From an uncultured Burkholderiales bacterium (GTDB lineage Bacteria > Pseudomonadota > Gammaproteobacteria > Burkholderiales > Burkholderiaceae_E), in contig CADEEH010000006.1 of NCBI GenBank assembly GCA_902826305.1, forward strand, positions 18,139 to 82,138: a stretch of DNA of 64,000 nt. Reading direction: 5' to 3'. The notes under the pieces are model-generated. The model saw nothing but the letters and a program-made list of their open reading frames with translations, ran no database searches and had not been told where the DNA came from. Of this stretch, positions 42,052-52,402 are shown in pieces. Numbering within the stretch: the stretch's first letter is position 1; every line of letters starts with the position of its first letter. Made by a program: the position numbers and the translations under genes.

Positions 42052-45000
42052 ACCCGGTCGCCGCGTTCATCCGGCGCCCGGTCGGCACGACGCTGCTGAC
42101 CCTCGGCATCGCGCTGGCGGGCATGCTCGCCTACGGCCTGCTGCCGGTCGCGGCGCTGCCGCAGGTCGACTTCCCGACGATCTCGGTGCAGGCCTCGCTG
42201 CCGGGCGCCAGCCCGGAGACGATGGCCGCGACCGTGGCCACGCCACTGGAACGTTCACTCGGCAAGATCGCCGGGGTCTCCGAGATGACCTCGAGCAGTT
42301 CGCTCGGTTCGACCCGGATCGTGCTGCAGTTCGACCTGAACCGGGACATCGACGGTGCCGCACGCGACGTGCAGGCGGCGATCAACGCCGCGCGCGCGTC
42401 GTTGCCGACCAGCCTGCCCAGCAATCCGACCTACCGGAAGATGAATCCGGCGGACGCGCCGATCCTGATCCTGGCGCTGTCGAGCGAGACGAAGACCCGC
42501 GGCCAGATGTACGACATCGCCTCGACGGTGCTGGCGCAGAAGCTGTCGCAGGTCGAAGGCGTCGGCCAGGTGACGATCAGCGGCTCCTCGCTGCCGGCGG
42601 TGCGGGTCGAACTGAACCTGCCGGCACTGAACAAGTACGGCATCGGCAGCGAGGAGGTGCGCACCGCGATCGCCGCCAGCAACGCCAACCGGCCCAAGGG
42701 GCTGGTCGAGGACGACGACCGGCACTGGCAGATCGCCGCCAACGACCAGGCGAAAAGTGCCGCCGACTACAGGCCGCTGGTGGTCGCCTGGCGCAACGGT
42801 GCCCCGGTGCGGCTGACCGACGTCGCCAATGTCATCGATTCGGTGCAGGACGTGCGCAACGTCGGCATCCTCAACAACCGCCCGGCGGTGGCGCTGACGA
42901 TCTACAAGCAGCCGAACGCGAACACGGTCGAGACGGTCGACCGGATCAAGACGCTGCTGCCGCAACTGCGCGCGGCGGTCCCGGCGGCGATCGACATCGA
43001 CGTCACCCAGGACCGCACGCCGACGATCCGGGCCGCGCTGGTCGAGGTGCAGCGCGCGGTGCTGATCGCGATCGGCCTGGTGGTGCTGGCGGTGTTCCTG
43101 TTCCTGCGCAGCGCCCGCGCGACGGTGATCCCCGCGGTGGCGGTGACCGTGTCGCTGCTGGGCACGTTCGCGGTGATGTACCTGGCCGGCTACAGCCTGA
43201 ACAACCTGTCGCTGATGGCGCTGACGGTGGCCACCGGGTTCGTCGTCGACGACGCGATCATCGTGCTCGAGAACGTCTCGCGTCACCTGGAGCGGGGCGA
43301 GACACCGATGGCCGCCGCGCTCGCCGGCGCACGCGAGGTCTCGTTCACCGTGCTGGCGATCAGCCTGTCGCTGATCGCGGTGTTCATCCCGATCCTGCTG
43401 ATGGGCGGCATCGTCGGCCGCTTCTTCCGCGAGTTCGCGGTCGTGCTGACCACGTCGATCGTGATCTCCCTGGTGATCTCGCTGACCGCCACGCCGATGA
43501 TGTGTGCCCGCGTCCTGCGCGGACCCGGCAAGCCGCCCGGACGGGTGCTCGGCGGCATCGGCCGGGCGTTCGCGACCGGCTACCGGCGCTCGCTCGGCGT
43601 CGCCCTCGATCATCCGGTGCTGACGCTGCTGGTGCTGGCCGCCACCGTCGGCCTGAACGTGTGGCTGTACATCACGATCCCGAAGGGTTTCATCCCGCAG
43701 CAGGACACCGGGCGCATGTTCGGCTGGCTGCAGGCCGACCAGAGCAGTTCGTTCCAGTCGGTCAGGAGCAAGCTGGAACGTTACGTGGAGCTGGTCCGCA
43801 GCGACCCGGCGGTCGACCAGGTGGTCGGATTCTCCGGCGGCGCGCGCAACAACGGGATGGTGTTCATCTCGCTCAAGCCGCTCGCCGAGCGCCACGTGAC
43901 GTCCGAGGAAGTCATCGAGCGGCTGCGACCGAAGCTGGCGCAGGTCCCGGGTGCGAACCTGTGGCTGTCGATCGCGCAGGACGTCCGGGTCGGCGGTCGG
44001 ATGGGAGGCGCCAGCTACCAGTACACGTTCCTCGGCGAGGACCTGGGCGAACTGCGGGCCTGGGAACCCCGGATCCGGCAGGCGCTGTCCCGGCTGCCGG
44101 AGCTTGCCGACGTCAGCACCGATGCGCAGGACAAGGGCACACAGACCTCGCTGGTCATCGATCGCGATGCCGCCGCGCGGCTCGGCGTGCCGATCCGGCT
44201 GATCGACGCGACCTTGAACAACGCGTTCGGCCAGCGGATCGTCTCGACGATCTACGATCCGCTGAACCAGTACCGGGTGGTGATGGAGGCCGCGCCGCAG
44301 TACACGCAGAGCGCGCAGTCGCTGGAGTCCACCTGGGTCGGCCTGCCCGACGGCACGCAGGTGCCGCTGGCCGCGTTCTCGCGCTACGAGACCACGTTCG
44401 CGCCGCTGTCGGTCAACCACCAGGGTTCGTTCGTCGCCTCCACCGTCTCGTTCAACCTGCCGCGTGGCGTCTCGCTTGGCGAGGCGACCACCGCGATCGA
44501 ACGCGAGATCGTGCGCCTCGGCGTGCCGACCTCGATCCGCGGCGGCTTCCAGGGCACGGCGCGGGCCTTCGCGGCGTCACTGGACAACCAGCCCTGGCTG
44601 ATCCTGGCGGCGATCGTCACGATCTACCTGGTGCTGGGCATCCTGTACGAGAACCTGGTCCATCCGATCACGATCCTGACCACGCTGCCGTCGGCCGGTG
44701 TCGGCGCGCTGCTGGCACTGATGGCGTTCGACACCGAGTTCTCGATCATCGCGCTGATCGGCGTGATCCTGCTGGTGGGCATCGTGAAGAAGAACGCGAT
44801 CATGCTGATCGATTTTGCGGTCGGCGCGCGGCGCGATCGGGGACTGGCGCCGCGCGAAGCGATCTTCGAGGCCTGCCTGCTGCGCTTCCGGCCGATCATG
44901 ATGACGACGCTGGCGGCGATGCTGGGTGCGTTGCCGCTGGCGATCGGCTTCGGCGAAGGCGCCGAGCTGCGACAACCGCTGGGGATCTCTGTGTTCGGCG

Positions 45001-45140
45001 GCCTGCTGCTGTCGCAGGTGCTGACGCTGTACACGACGCCGGTGACCTATCTGTGGCTGGAGCGGATGCGGATCGCGTTCGCCCGCTGGCGTGCCCACCC
45101 GCCGGCGCCGGCCGCGAAAGGTGCGCATGCCAATCCCTGA
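42048..45140 (+). CDS. mdtC: RND multidrug efflux permease MdtC
   Basis: A 1030-aa paralogue of MdtB. The GTG at 42048 overlaps the mdtB stop as GTGA and gives the usual N-terminus (V/M)[20 protein letters not shown]. The frame is open far upstream inside mdtB, so this start is decided by family alignment and coupling. The relay pair Asp401-Asp402 ([13 protein letters not shown]) and Lys914-Lys915 ([13 protein letters not shown]) are present. It works with MdtB, MdtA and the following outer membrane factor. Confidence 0.95.
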   Translation: MNPVAAFIRRPVGTTLLTLGIALAGMLAYGLLPVAALPQVDFPTISVQASLPGASPETMAATVATPLERSLGKIAGVSEMTSSSSLGSTRIVLQFDLNRDIDGAARDVQAAINAARASLPTSLPSNPTYRKMNPADAPILILALSSETKTRGQMYDIASTVLAQKLSQVEGVGQVTISGSSLPAVRVELNLPALNKYGIGSEEVRTAIAASNANRPKGLVEDDDRHWQIAANDQAKSAADYRPLVVAWRNGAPVRLTDVANVIDSVQDVRNVGILNNRPAVALTIYKQPNANTVETVDRIKTLLPQLRAAVPAAIDIDVTQDRTPTIRAALVEVQRAVLIAIGLVVLAVFLFLRSARATVIPAVAVTVSLLGTFAVMYLAGYSLNNLSLMALTVATGFVVDDAIIVLENVSRHLERGETPMAAALAGAREVSFTVLAISLSLIAVFIPILLMGGIVGRFFREFAVVLTTSIVISLVISLTATPMMCARVLRGPGKPPGRVLGGIGRAFATGYRRSLGVALDHPVLTLLVLAATVGLNVWLYITIPKGFIPQQDTGRMFGWLQADQSSSFQSVRSKLERYVELVRSDPAVDQVVGFSGGARNNGMVFISLKPLAERHVTSEEVIERLRPKLAQVPGANLWLSIAQDVRVGGRMGGASYQYTFLGEDLGELRAWEPRIRQALSRLPELADVSTDAQDKGTQTSLVIDRDAAARLGVPIRLIDATLNNAFGQRIVSTIYDPLNQYRVVMEAAPQYTQSAQSLESTWVGLPDGTQVPLAAFSRYETTFAPLSVNHQGSFVASTVSFNLPRGVSLGEATTAIEREIVRLGVPTSIRGGFQGTARAFAASLDNQPWLILAAIVTIYLVLGILYENLVHPITILTTLPSAGVGALLALMAFDTEFSIIALIGVILLVGIVKKNAIMLIDFAVGARRDRGLAPREAIFEACLLRFRPIMMTTLAAMLGALPLAIGFGEGAELRQPLGISVFGGLLLSQVLTLYTTPVTYLWLERMRIAFARWRAHPPAPAAKGAHANP

Positions 45141-46563
45141 CCGACGCCACCTCGGCATGCTGCTGCTCGCCGCCGGGTGTGCCGGCTGCACGACGGTCGG
45201 ACCGGACTACCGGCGACCCGAGGCACCGGCCGCGACGACGTTCAAGGAGGCCGAGGGCTGGAAGACCGCACAACCGGCCGACCAGCTGCCGCGCGGGCCG
45301 TGGTGGTCGGTGTTCTCCGATGCGCGGCTCGCGTCGCTGATGGAACGGGTCGATGCCGACAACCCCGGTCTGCAGGCCGCGCAGGCGCGGATACGCCAGG
45401 CCGAGTCGGCGGTGCGGCTCGCGCGTTCGGAGCAGACACCAACGGTCACCGCGTCGGTCTCGACGCCGCGCAGCCGCAGCGCGTTCACCGTCAGTGCACC
45501 CGGCGGCGGCGTCACGACGCTGTCGCGGATCACCACCAACCACCAGCTGTCGGCCGGATTCACCAACTGGGAGATCGATCTGTGGGGCCGCATCGCGCGC
45601 ACGATCGAGGCCAGCGAAGCGACCCTGCAGGCCGCCTCGGCGGACATGGAGGCGCTGCGCCTGTCGAGCCGGGCCCAGCTCGCCGACGCGTGGTACCAGC
45701 TGCGTGCGGCCGACGCGCAGAAGGACCTGCTCGAACGGACCGCCACCGGCTACGAACAGTCGCTGTCGATCACCCGCAACCGGTACACGGCCGGCGTGGC
45801 CGCACGCACCGACGTCACGCAGGCCGAGACCCAGTTGAAGTCGACACAGGCGCAGGCGATCGACGTCGGCATCCGGCGGGCACAGCTCGAACACGCGGTC
45901 GCCGCGCTGGTCGGCACCACACCGGCCGCGTTCTCGATCCCGCCACTGCCGCTGGCCGGTGATCCCCCCGCGCTGCCGCTCGCCTTCGCCTCCGAACTGC
46001 TCGAGCGACGGCCCGACATCGCCGCCGCGGAACGCCGGGTCGCCAGCGCCAATGCACAGATCGGTGTCGCCGAAGCCGCGTTCTATCCGGCGTTCACGTT
46101 CTCGGTGGCCACCGGGCTGCAGAGCCTGAGCGCCAGCAACTGGCTGCGTTATCCGAGCCGCTTCTGGTCGGTCGGCCCGGCCCTGTCGACGGTGCTCTTC
46201 GATCGCGGTGCACGCCGCGCGGAGAGTGATCGCGTGATCGCCGCATACGACGAGACCGTCGCCGACTACCGCCAGATCGTGCTGCAGGGTTTCCAGGAGG
46301 TCGAGGACCAGCTGATCGCGCTGCGTGCACTCGAAGTCGAGGCCCGGGTCAACGACGAGGCGATGCGGGCGGCGCGCGACACACTCGCGTTGACCCTGAA
46401 CCAGTACAAGGCCGGCACGGTCAGTTACCTGAACGTGGTGACCGCGCAAGCGGCGGCGTTGACCGCGGAGCGGACCGCGATCGACATCCTCGGTCGGCGT
46501 TATGCGGCGAGTGTCGGCCTGATCCGCGCACTCGGTGGTGGCTGGAACGATGCCACGCGCTGA
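45127..46563 (+). CDS. NodT-family outer membrane efflux lipoprotein
   Basis: A 478-aa TolC/OprM-like channel. The signal ends in LLLAAGC with lipidation likely at Cys18; the next Cys (21) is followed by [13 protein letters not shown], the standard NodT start. Two coiled-coil hairpin repeats follow ([51 protein letters not shown]). The ATG at 45127 overlaps the mdtC end by 14 bases. It completes the tripartite pump spanning the envelope. Confidence 0.92.
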   Translation: MPIPDRRHLGMLLLAAGCAGCTTVGPDYRRPEAPAATTFKEAEGWKTAQPADQLPRGPWWSVFSDARLASLMERVDADNPGLQAAQARIRQAESAVRLARSEQTPTVTASVSTPRSRSAFTVSAPGGGVTTLSRITTNHQLSAGFTNWEIDLWGRIARTIEASEATLQAASADMEALRLSSRAQLADAWYQLRAADAQKDLLERTATGYEQSLSITRNRYTAGVAARTDVTQAETQLKSTQAQAIDVGIRRAQLEHAVAALVGTTPAAFSIPPLPLAGDPPALPLAFASELLERRPDIAAAERRVASANAQIGVAEAAFYPAFTFSVATGLQSLSASNWLRYPSRFWSVGPALSTVLFDRGARRAESDRVIAAYDETVADYRQIVLQGFQEVEDQLIALRALEVEARVNDEAMRAARDTLALTLNQYKAGTVSYLNVVTAQAAALTAERTAIDILGRRYAASVGLIRALGGGWNDATR

Positions 46564-46681
46564 CGACCGTGCAAAGAGATGTGATGGACCGCACGTCCTG
46601 ACGTTTGATGATACGCGTCGAAAAGTGCGAAAAACATCTTTGAAATCAACGATGACATGGGCACTGATGGCATCGTTCACG

Positions 46682-46707
46682 GCCTCGGCGGGTACCCGCG
46701 GCGAGGC
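46682..46707 (+). terminator. Strong hairpin between efflux operon and lipoprotein gene
   Basis: GCCTCG plus GCGGGT (46682-46693) pairs with ACCCGC plus CGAGGC (46694-46707), with a two-base GG bulge and almost no loop. It lies 119 bases after the outer membrane factor stop and 116 bases before the lipoprotein start. No T-run follows. The surrounding 260 bases are AT-richer than the genes and hold no supported gene. Confidence 0.45.
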
Positions 46708-46822
46708 AAACGGCACTTCCACTGCTGATGCACTGACTTACCATCTCCCCGCTTTCGCGCCAACTGTAAGAAGGCTCGACTGCAGCCAGGAGCCGACAAG
46801 CGGCGCCACATCGCAAGGAGAG

Positions 46823-47776
46823 ATGGAAGTGGTCAAACGTGCGAGCCTGTTGATTACGACGCTGATCGCCGCATGCGGCGGTGGCGGGGGTGGAAGTGGC
46901 ACCGAGACGCCGACGGCCTCGGGCACACCGACGGCGGTCTCCGCCGGCGCGGCGCCGACGCCGGCGGCCGCGACGACCGAATCGTCCTCGACGAGCACGC
47001 CGTCGTCGGGCAGCACACCGGCCGCATCGCCGGCACCCGCGGCATCCCCGGCACCGGTGGCCGCCGCGCCGACGCCGGCGCCGGTCGCGAGTCCCGCGCC
47101 GGTCCAGAGCCCGGCCCCTGCGCCGGTCGCAAATCCGACGCCGGCACCCGTCCAGAGCCCCGCCCCGGTCCAGAGTCCCGCGCCTGCGCCGGTCGCGAGT
47201 CCGACGCCGACACCCGCGCCGGCCGCCCCGGTCCCCGCGGTCAGGAGCGCCTCAGGTCTGGCGATCATCAACGCGCTGCTGAAGACCCAGCGCGCGCCGG
47301 TTCGCAGCCCGCTGGTGATGGGCGACACCTCGTCGACGTTCGCGCGCTACTACTGGTACGCGTCCTCGAGCAGCGATGCGGTCTACTACGCCGACCTGAA
47401 CGCCCAGCGCGCCTCGACCGTGCGCTTCAAGTACGCGCTCAGTGCGGCCGGCATGACGGTCGACAACGTCGCGGTCACGGACACCGGAGTGCAGTGGTAT
47501 TCGCTGGTGCCGACGCTGTTCATCGGCGCCAACCAGTCGATCCCGCTGGACACGACACTCAGGTCGTTCACCTCGGCCAACGCCTCGTCGCCGTGGCACG
47601 CCGACCTGCAGATCCAGTCCGCTCCCACCGACGGCAACTTCAAGGTATGCTGGTTCCTTTCGGTGCCCAACGCCTCGCGCTCGCTGTGTGTCGAGGCGGA
47701 CCGCAACGGCACGGTGCAGAACGTCTTCACCGTCGAATCCGTCGCCGGCAAGGTGGTGCTGATCCAGGAGAACTGA
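46823..47776 (+). CDS. Lipoprotein with Pro/Ala-rich repeat linker (317 aa)
   Basis: The ATG at 46823 has AAGGAG just upstream. The signal ends LITTLIAAC with Cys18, followed by a poly-glycine run. Residues about 25-145 are a low-complexity linker of Pro-Ala-Val-Ser-Gln-Thr with repeated PAPVQSPAPAPVA units. The C-terminal domain, about 145-317, contains YYWYASSSSDAVYYADLNAQ and a single Cys pair; it looks like a beta-rich folded domain that I do not recognise. The linker would hold this domain away from the outer membrane. It overlaps the next gene (TGATG). Confidence 0.7.
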   Translation: MEVVKRASLLITTLIAACGGGGGGSGTETPTASGTPTAVSAGAAPTPAAATTESSSTSTPSSGSTPAASPAPAASPAPVAAAPTPAPVASPAPVQSPAPAPVANPTPAPVQSPAPVQSPAPAPVASPTPTPAPAAPVPAVRSASGLAIINALLKTQRAPVRSPLVMGDTSSTFARYYWYASSSSDAVYYADLNAQRASTVRFKYALSAAGMTVDNVAVTDTGVQWYSLVPTLFIGANQSIPLDTTLRSFTSANASSPWHADLQIQSAPTDGNFKVCWFLSVPNASRSLCVEADRNGTVQNVFTVESVAGKVVLIQEN

Positions 47777-48228
47777 TGCGCCGATTCGTCGAGCTGGCCG
47801 GCTGTCTGGCCCCGGTTGTTGTCCTGTCCGCCGCCGCCCCGTCGTGGGCGGCGGAGAAGGACGATGCCAACAAGGCGGTCAACCAGATCCTGTCATCACT
47901 CGACGAGAAGGAATTCGACCGGCTGTGGGACACGCAGTCGAGTGATTTCCTGAAGAAGCAGACCACCAAGGACACGTTCGTCGCCAATGTGAGCACCGGG
48001 CGTTCGCAGATGGGCAAGATCCTCGAAAGCCGGCTGGTCGACGTCACCACGCGTGACGGCGACGAGAAGAGCGGCTTCAAGGGCCGCATCTACGTGTTCC
48101 AGTACGTGAACTCGTACGCGATCGGCAAGTTCTTCGAGCGTGTCATCGTCGCGCAGGAGAGCGACGGTGTGTTCCGGCTGGCGGGCCTGTGGGGCACACC
48201 GGCGCCGGCCGCGGACCAGAAGAAGTAG
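47776..48228 (+). CDS. Exported DUF4019-like protein (150 aa)
   Basis: The signal peptide MRRFVELAGCLAPVVVLSAAAPSWA is followed by a domain of about 120 residues. It has VNQILSSLDEKEFDRLWDTQSSDFLKKQTT, later YVFQYVNSYAIGKFFERVIVAQESDGVFRLAGLWG. That ending and the helical start fit the DUF4019 family, whose function is unknown. The ATG shares a base with the stop of the lipoprotein gene (TGATG), so both are probably co-translated and act in the envelope. Confidence 0.75.
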   Translation: MRRFVELAGCLAPVVVLSAAAPSWAAEKDDANKAVNQILSSLDEKEFDRLWDTQSSDFLKKQTTKDTFVANVSTGRSQMGKILESRLVDVTTRDGDEKSGFKGRIYVFQYVNSYAIGKFFERVIVAQESDGVFRLAGLWGTPAPAADQKK

Positions 48229-48231
48229 TCC

Positions 48232-48290
48232 GCGGCCGCGCGCCGACGCGGGCGAGCCGGGGTCGTGCCACCCGCCCGGATCGCGGCCGC
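48232..48290. terminator. Possible hairpin between convergent genes
   Basis: GCGGCCGCG at 48232-48240 can pair with CGCGGCCGC at 48282-48290, with an inner CGGGCG/CGCCCG stem. It lies between the DUF4019-like stop and the cytochrome c stop. Both arms are self-complementary, so the pairing is ambiguous. Confidence 0.3.
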
Positions 48291-48301
48291 TTCTCGCGCG
48301 A

Positions 48302-48922
48302 CTACAGATCGGCGAGATAGTTCGCCAGCGCCTCGATGTCGTCGTCGGACAGTGTCTTCGAGACGCTCGCCATGTTGCCGGCGTCGTTGGTCCGCCGCGC
48401 GGTCTTGAAGTCCTTCAGCTGCTTGACGATGTACTCGTAGTGCTGGCCGGCCACGCGCGGAATCTCGTTCTGACCGAGGAATCCGCCCTGGTGGCACATC
48501 GTGCACAACGTCTCGGCGGCTTTGGCCTTGCCCTTGGCCGCCTTGGCGGCATCGACCTTGAATCCGTTGGGCCGCGGCTTCTGCGCGGCGAAGAACGCCG
48601 CCAGGTCGAGCATGTCCTCGCGGGTCAGGTTCTCGAGGAACGGCATCATCGTGGGCTCGGTGCGGCGCCCCTCCTTGAAATCCTTCAGTTGCAGGTAGAT
48701 GTAGCGCGCGGTCTGTCCGGCGAGGATCGGGAACTGGCCCGATGGCGAGTTGCCGCCGGGTCCGTGGCAGGCCAGGCAGGGCTCGGCCTTGCGGGCGCCG
48801 GCCTGTGCGTCCTGGGCCTGTGCCGGCAGCGAGGTGAACAGCAGGGCCACGAGCATCGCCCACGAGGCGTGAGGCCACGCCGGCCGACGGCGGTTGGTCG
48901 GATGGTGCGCGCGGATCGTCAT
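48302..48922 (-). CDS. Diheme cytochrome c (c4/c553-like)
   Basis: A 206-aa periplasmic protein with two heme-binding motifs, CLACHG and CTMCHQ, about 100 residues apart. Each is followed by the usual IAGQ/VAGQ-type segments and a distal Met-containing loop (MMPFLENLT, NMASVSKTL). The signal is an Arg-rich n-region followed by AMLVALLFTSLPAQAQ. The chosen ATG at 48922 is one of four in-frame candidates (also 48958, 48943, 48856), none with a good ribosome site. It lies 151 bases after the PQQ dehydrogenase and is its likely electron acceptor. Confidence 0.88.
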   Translation of the reverse strand: MTIRAHHPTNRRRPAWPHASWAMLVALLFTSLPAQAQDAQAGARKAEPCLACHGPGGNSPSGQFPILAGQTARYIYLQLKDFKEGRRTEPTMMPFLENLTREDMLDLAAFFAAQKPRPNGFKVDAAKAAKGKAKAAETLCTMCHQGGFLGQNEIPRVAGQHYEYIVKQLKDFKTARRTNDAGNMASVSKTLSDDDIEALANYLADL

Positions 48923-49073
48923 CGGTCGGATGCGATTCGGCATCGGAGTACTTGGCATCGGGGTTCGTTCGGAGATGGGGGAACAGGACTGGGGAACAGG
49001 GACGGCCCGCCCGGCGCGAGTGTGCCCCGGGGCGGGCCGATGCCACGCGGCACGCGATGTGCCGCGCGATCCG

Positions 49074-50798
49074 TCAGAGTGCGAACACGAACACGCTGTT
49101 GCCGCGCTTGAAGTCGATCTGTGTGTTGCCTCCGCAACCCATGGCGACGTACTGCTTGCCGGCCACCGAATAGGACACCGGCATCGCGTTGGCCCCGGCG
49201 CCGCACTGGAAGCTCCAGAGCTTCTTGCCGGACTTCGCGTCCATCGCGTTGAAGTGACCGTTGCCTTCACCGAAGAAGACCAGCCCGCCCGCGGTCGCCA
49301 ATGCACCACCCATCAGCGGCTGCTCGGTGTCGTGTTTCCACGCGACCTTGCCGGTGTCGACGTTGACCGCGGCCAGCCGGCCCCATTGCTTCTCGCCGGG
49401 GATGACCTTGAACGCGCCGCCGAGCCAGAGCTTGGAGCCGCCCGGGTACTTCGCGGACTCGACATGGTAGGTCATCGGCTGGTGCAGGTTCAGCGCGTAG
49501 GCCATCCGCGTCTTCGGGTTGAACGCCATCGGCGACCACTCGACACCGCCATTCGCCCCGGGCAGCATGCGGGCGCCGTTGGCCGTCGGCAGGACCCACA
49601 TGTTCTCCTGCGGCACCATCGCGTCGGAGAACCGGATCAGGCTGCAGTCCTTGCGGTCGTGGACGTAGACGTGGCCGGTCTTGCCACCATGGATCACCGC
49701 CGGCACCATCTTGCCGTTCTTGTCCTTCGCATCGACCAGGATCGGCGGACTGACCGCGTCCAGGTCCCAGACATCGTGGGCGATGTACTGGTGATGGCAC
49801 TTGTAGGTGCCCTTGTCGAGGTCGACCGCAACGATCGAGTCCGTGTACAGGTTGTCGCCGGGCCGCTCGGCGCCGAACAGGTCCGGCGACGGGTTGCCGA
49901 CCACGAACCAGATCGTCCGATTCTTCAGGTCGACCGCGGGATTCATCCAGACGCCGCCGCCGAGTGTCTTATAGAACGAACTGTCCTTGGCGAGTGCCGC
50001 CTTCTCCGCGGCGATGTCGCGATGCATGTTGCGGCCGGTCGAATCGTTGACGGCCCAGACCCCCTCGTGGCCCTTCTCCGGAATGGTGTAGAACGTCCAC
50101 AGCGCCTTGCCGCTGTCGGCATCGAACGCCTTGACGAACCCGCGGATGCCGTATTCGCCGCCGTTGGTCCCGATCAGCACCTTGCCGTCGACCACCGTCG
50201 GCGACATCGTCTCGCTGTAGCCCTTCTCCGGGTCCTCGATCTGGGTCTCCCAGACCAGCTTGCCGTCACGTGCGTCCAGCGCGATCAGCTTCGCATCGAG
50301 CGTGCCCATGAAGACCTTGCCGCCGGAGATCGCGACACCGCGGTTGTTCGGTCCGCAGCAGAACGTGGTCACCGGGCCCATCTTGTGTTTGTAGTGCCAG
50401 AACTCCTTGCCGGTGACCGCGTCGAGTGCATAGACGTGGTTGAACGACGTGGTGATGTACATCACGCCGTCGACGACGATCGGCGCCACCTCCATCGACT
50501 CGACCACCTCGGTCTGGAAGACGAAGGCCGGACGCAGCCGGGCGACGTTGCCGGTGTTGATCTGCGCGCCCGGATAGAAGCGCATCTGGTCGTAGGCGCC
50601 GTTGGTGTGCAGCCAGTTCGACGACTGGCTGCCCGATGCGTTGAGCATCGACTGCGAGACGTTGATCGACTTCGGCACCGTCGAACCGGTGGTCGCGGGC
50701 TTCTGTCCGCTGACTTCCTGGGCGTGTGCCCCGCTGCCGGCCGCGAGGCCGATGATTGCGAGCGCGAGTGATCCCGCCGCGACGTGATGCGTTGCCAT
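49074..50798 (-). CDS. PQQ-dependent alcohol dehydrogenase with lanthanide-type active site
   Basis: A 574-aa periplasmic quinoprotein of the methanol/ethanol dehydrogenase family, with signal [27 protein letters not shown]. The vicinal cysteines Cys147-Cys148 (FCCGPNN) should form the disulfide over PQQ. Metal ligands are Glu215 (GGEYG), Asn286 (WMNPAVD) and Asp345. Two residues later Asp347 gives D-L-D in [12 protein letters not shown], the Asp-x-Asp pattern known from lanthanide-dependent XoxF/PedH enzymes. Trp-docking repeats of the eight-blade propeller are visible. GGAGGAG precedes the ATG. Electrons likely go to the diheme cytochrome downstream. Confidence 0.92.
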   Translation of the reverse strand: MATHHVAAGSLALAIIGLAAGSGAHAQEVSGQKPATTGSTVPKSINVSQSMLNASGSQSSNWLHTNGAYDQMRFYPGAQINTGNVARLRPAFVFQTEVVESMEVAPIVVDGVMYITTSFNHVYALDAVTGKEFWHYKHKMGPVTTFCCGPNNRGVAISGGKVFMGTLDAKLIALDARDGKLVWETQIEDPEKGYSETMSPTVVDGKVLIGTNGGEYGIRGFVKAFDADSGKALWTFYTIPEKGHEGVWAVNDSTGRNMHRDIAAEKAALAKDSSFYKTLGGGVWMNPAVDLKNRTIWFVVGNPSPDLFGAERPGDNLYTDSIVAVDLDKGTYKCHHQYIAHDVWDLDAVSPPILVDAKDKNGKMVPAVIHGGKTGHVYVHDRKDCSLIRFSDAMVPQENMWVLPTANGARMLPGANGGVEWSPMAFNPKTRMAYALNLHQPMTYHVESAKYPGGSKLWLGGAFKVIPGEKQWGRLAAVNVDTGKVAWKHDTEQPLMGGALATAGGLVFFGEGNGHFNAMDAKSGKKLWSFQCGAGANAMPVSYSVAGKQYVAMGCGGNTQIDFKRGNSVFVFAL

Positions 50799-50989
50799 GT
50801 GAGCCCTCCTCCGAGTGCATTGATGTGACCCGCGACATCGCGCGACATACTGCGTCGCAGCAGCGGGTTCTTGTTTTGATGCCCGAGCGAGCCTACGCCC
50901 CGCGTGTTCATTTGACAATCACACGAGCCGGGGGTTTCATCGGCCACGAGCCATGGACTGGCCGATTTGTCGACTTGAACCGGACCCGG

Positions 50990-51676
50990 ATGATCGCCAC
51001 CGCAACCAGAATCGGGAAAATCCGCCGCATGATCGCGCCGATCGTCCTCGCGCTGTCCGCCGGCGGCGTGTTCGCCGAAGTGGACCCGGCGAAGCTCAAC
51101 GTCAATGCCGAGCTGCTCGCGGCGGCCCGAGCCCGATCGGCCGCGACGGCCGCCGCGTTGCTCGATCGTGGCGCGAGTCCGGACACACGCGACCGCAACG
51201 GCGATTCCGCGTTGCAGCTGGCGATCCGGCTCGGCGCGACCGACCTGGCCCGGCTGCTGATCGAGCGGGGCGCCAACGTCGACCTGCGCAACCTGGCCGG
51301 CGTCTCGCCGCTGATGGCCGCGGCGTTCCATCAGCGACCCGAGATCGTGCGGATGCTGCTGGCCGCACGTGCCGACACTGCGCCGGTGGACCGGGTCAGG
51401 AAGACCGCGGCGATCTACGCCGCCGCCGCCGGCTGTGTCGACTGCCTGGCGGCGATGCTGGACGGCGGGGTGCTGCCGGACAGCCGGGATGAGAACGACT
51501 CGACGCTGCTGATGTGGGCGGCGGGCTACGGCCACGAGCGGGTCATCGAGTTGCTGCTGGCGCGCGGCGCGAGACCCGAGCTGCGCGACAACCGCGGCAA
51601 GACCGCGCGCACGATCGCCGACGAGGGGCGTCAGCTCGGCGCGCTGCGGCTGCTGGAGCGGGCCGGCGCGCCCTGA
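50990..51676 (+). CDS. Exported ankyrin-repeat protein (228 aa)
   Basis: A signal sequence (RIGKIRRMIAPIVLALSAGGVFA) is followed by four to five ankyrin repeats of about 33 residues. Examples are RDRNGDSALQLAIRLGATDLARLLIERGANVD and DENDSTLLMWAAGYGHERVIELLLARGARPE. One repeat has a Cys pair (AAAAGCVDCLAAMLDGG). It is predicted to be periplasmic and to bind a protein partner. An ATG at 51029 is an alternative start. It is divergent from the PQQ dehydrogenase, so a helper role for that system is possible but unproven. Confidence 0.85.
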   Translation: MIATATRIGKIRRMIAPIVLALSAGGVFAEVDPAKLNVNAELLAAARARSAATAAALLDRGASPDTRDRNGDSALQLAIRLGATDLARLLIERGANVDLRNLAGVSPLMAAAFHQRPEIVRMLLAARADTAPVDRVRKTAAIYAAAAGCVDCLAAMLDGGVLPDSRDENDSTLLMWAAGYGHERVIELLLARGARPELRDNRGKTARTIADEGRQLGALRLLERAGAP

Positions 51677-51721
51677 GCGGCGGGCCCGCGCGCTCCCGAG
51701 CAGCCGGCGCGCTCGGGTGGG

Positions 51722-52273
51722 CTACTGCTCGAGCACCTTCTTCAGATTGGCCAGGCCGCTGGTGTACACACCGGTGATCGCCTTGACCGCAGCCTCGTCG
51801 TTCTGGTCCGGCGGCGGATCGTTGTTGGTGTACTTGCGGTAGAACGCGCCACGCCACTCGACCGTCGAGCCACCGTCGGCGGTCGGCTTCACCGACAGCG
51901 TCGAGGTGTAGTTGCTGACCGGCAGCGCACCACCGTCCTTGAGCCGGTAGGAGAACTTCTTCTCCGCGGCATTGATCGACTCGAGTGTCTCGATCAGTTC
52001 ACCGCCGCCCTTGAGTTTCAGCGTGCGCACCGAACCCTGGGAACTGCCTTGCGTGGCCGTGCTCGACTCGACCGCAGGATGCCATTTGGGCAATCCGTTG
52101 AAGTCCCCGACCACCTCCCAGGTCCTGTCGGCCGGCGCCTTGATGGTGATCGTCTCGGTGACCTTCTGGCGCGTCGGACCGTGGGCCGCGGCGGTCGTCA
52201 GCCAGCCGGTGGCGGCAACCACCAGCGCGCCGGCGATCCACGGCGAAGTCCTCCGTTGCCGTCGTTGCAGCAT
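51722..52273 (-). CDS. Exported SRPBCC (polyketide cyclase/Bet v 1-like) protein
   Basis: A 183-aa protein with signal peptide MLQRRQRRTSPWIAGALVVAATGWLTTAAAHG. The fold signature is VTETITIKAPADRTWEVVGDFNGLPKWHPAVESS, then LIETLESINAAEKKFSYRLKDG and YTSTLSVKPTADGGSTVEWRGAF. The START-like cavity binds a small hydrophobic ligand. Of three nearby ATGs, 52273 is chosen because GAGGAG lies nine bases before it. It converges with the ankyrin gene. Export is unusual for this normally cytoplasmic fold. Confidence 0.82.
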   Translation of the reverse strand: MLQRRQRRTSPWIAGALVVAATGWLTTAAAHGPTRQKVTETITIKAPADRTWEVVGDFNGLPKWHPAVESSTATQGSSQGSVRTLKLKGGGELIETLESINAAEKKFSYRLKDGGALPVSNYTSTLSVKPTADGGSTVEWRGAFYRKYTNNDPPPDQNDEAAVKAITGVYTSGLANLKKVLEQ

Positions 52274-52402
52274 GTTCATCATCTCCTCTATCGGGTGTGC
52301 CGGCACACCGGGCCGGCGCGTTCGCGGGACCGCTCCGGCGATCACGCGACCGACACTCTAGCAGTCCCGCCGCAGCGCCGGGTCGGCACCGGTCGGCAGG
52401 GT

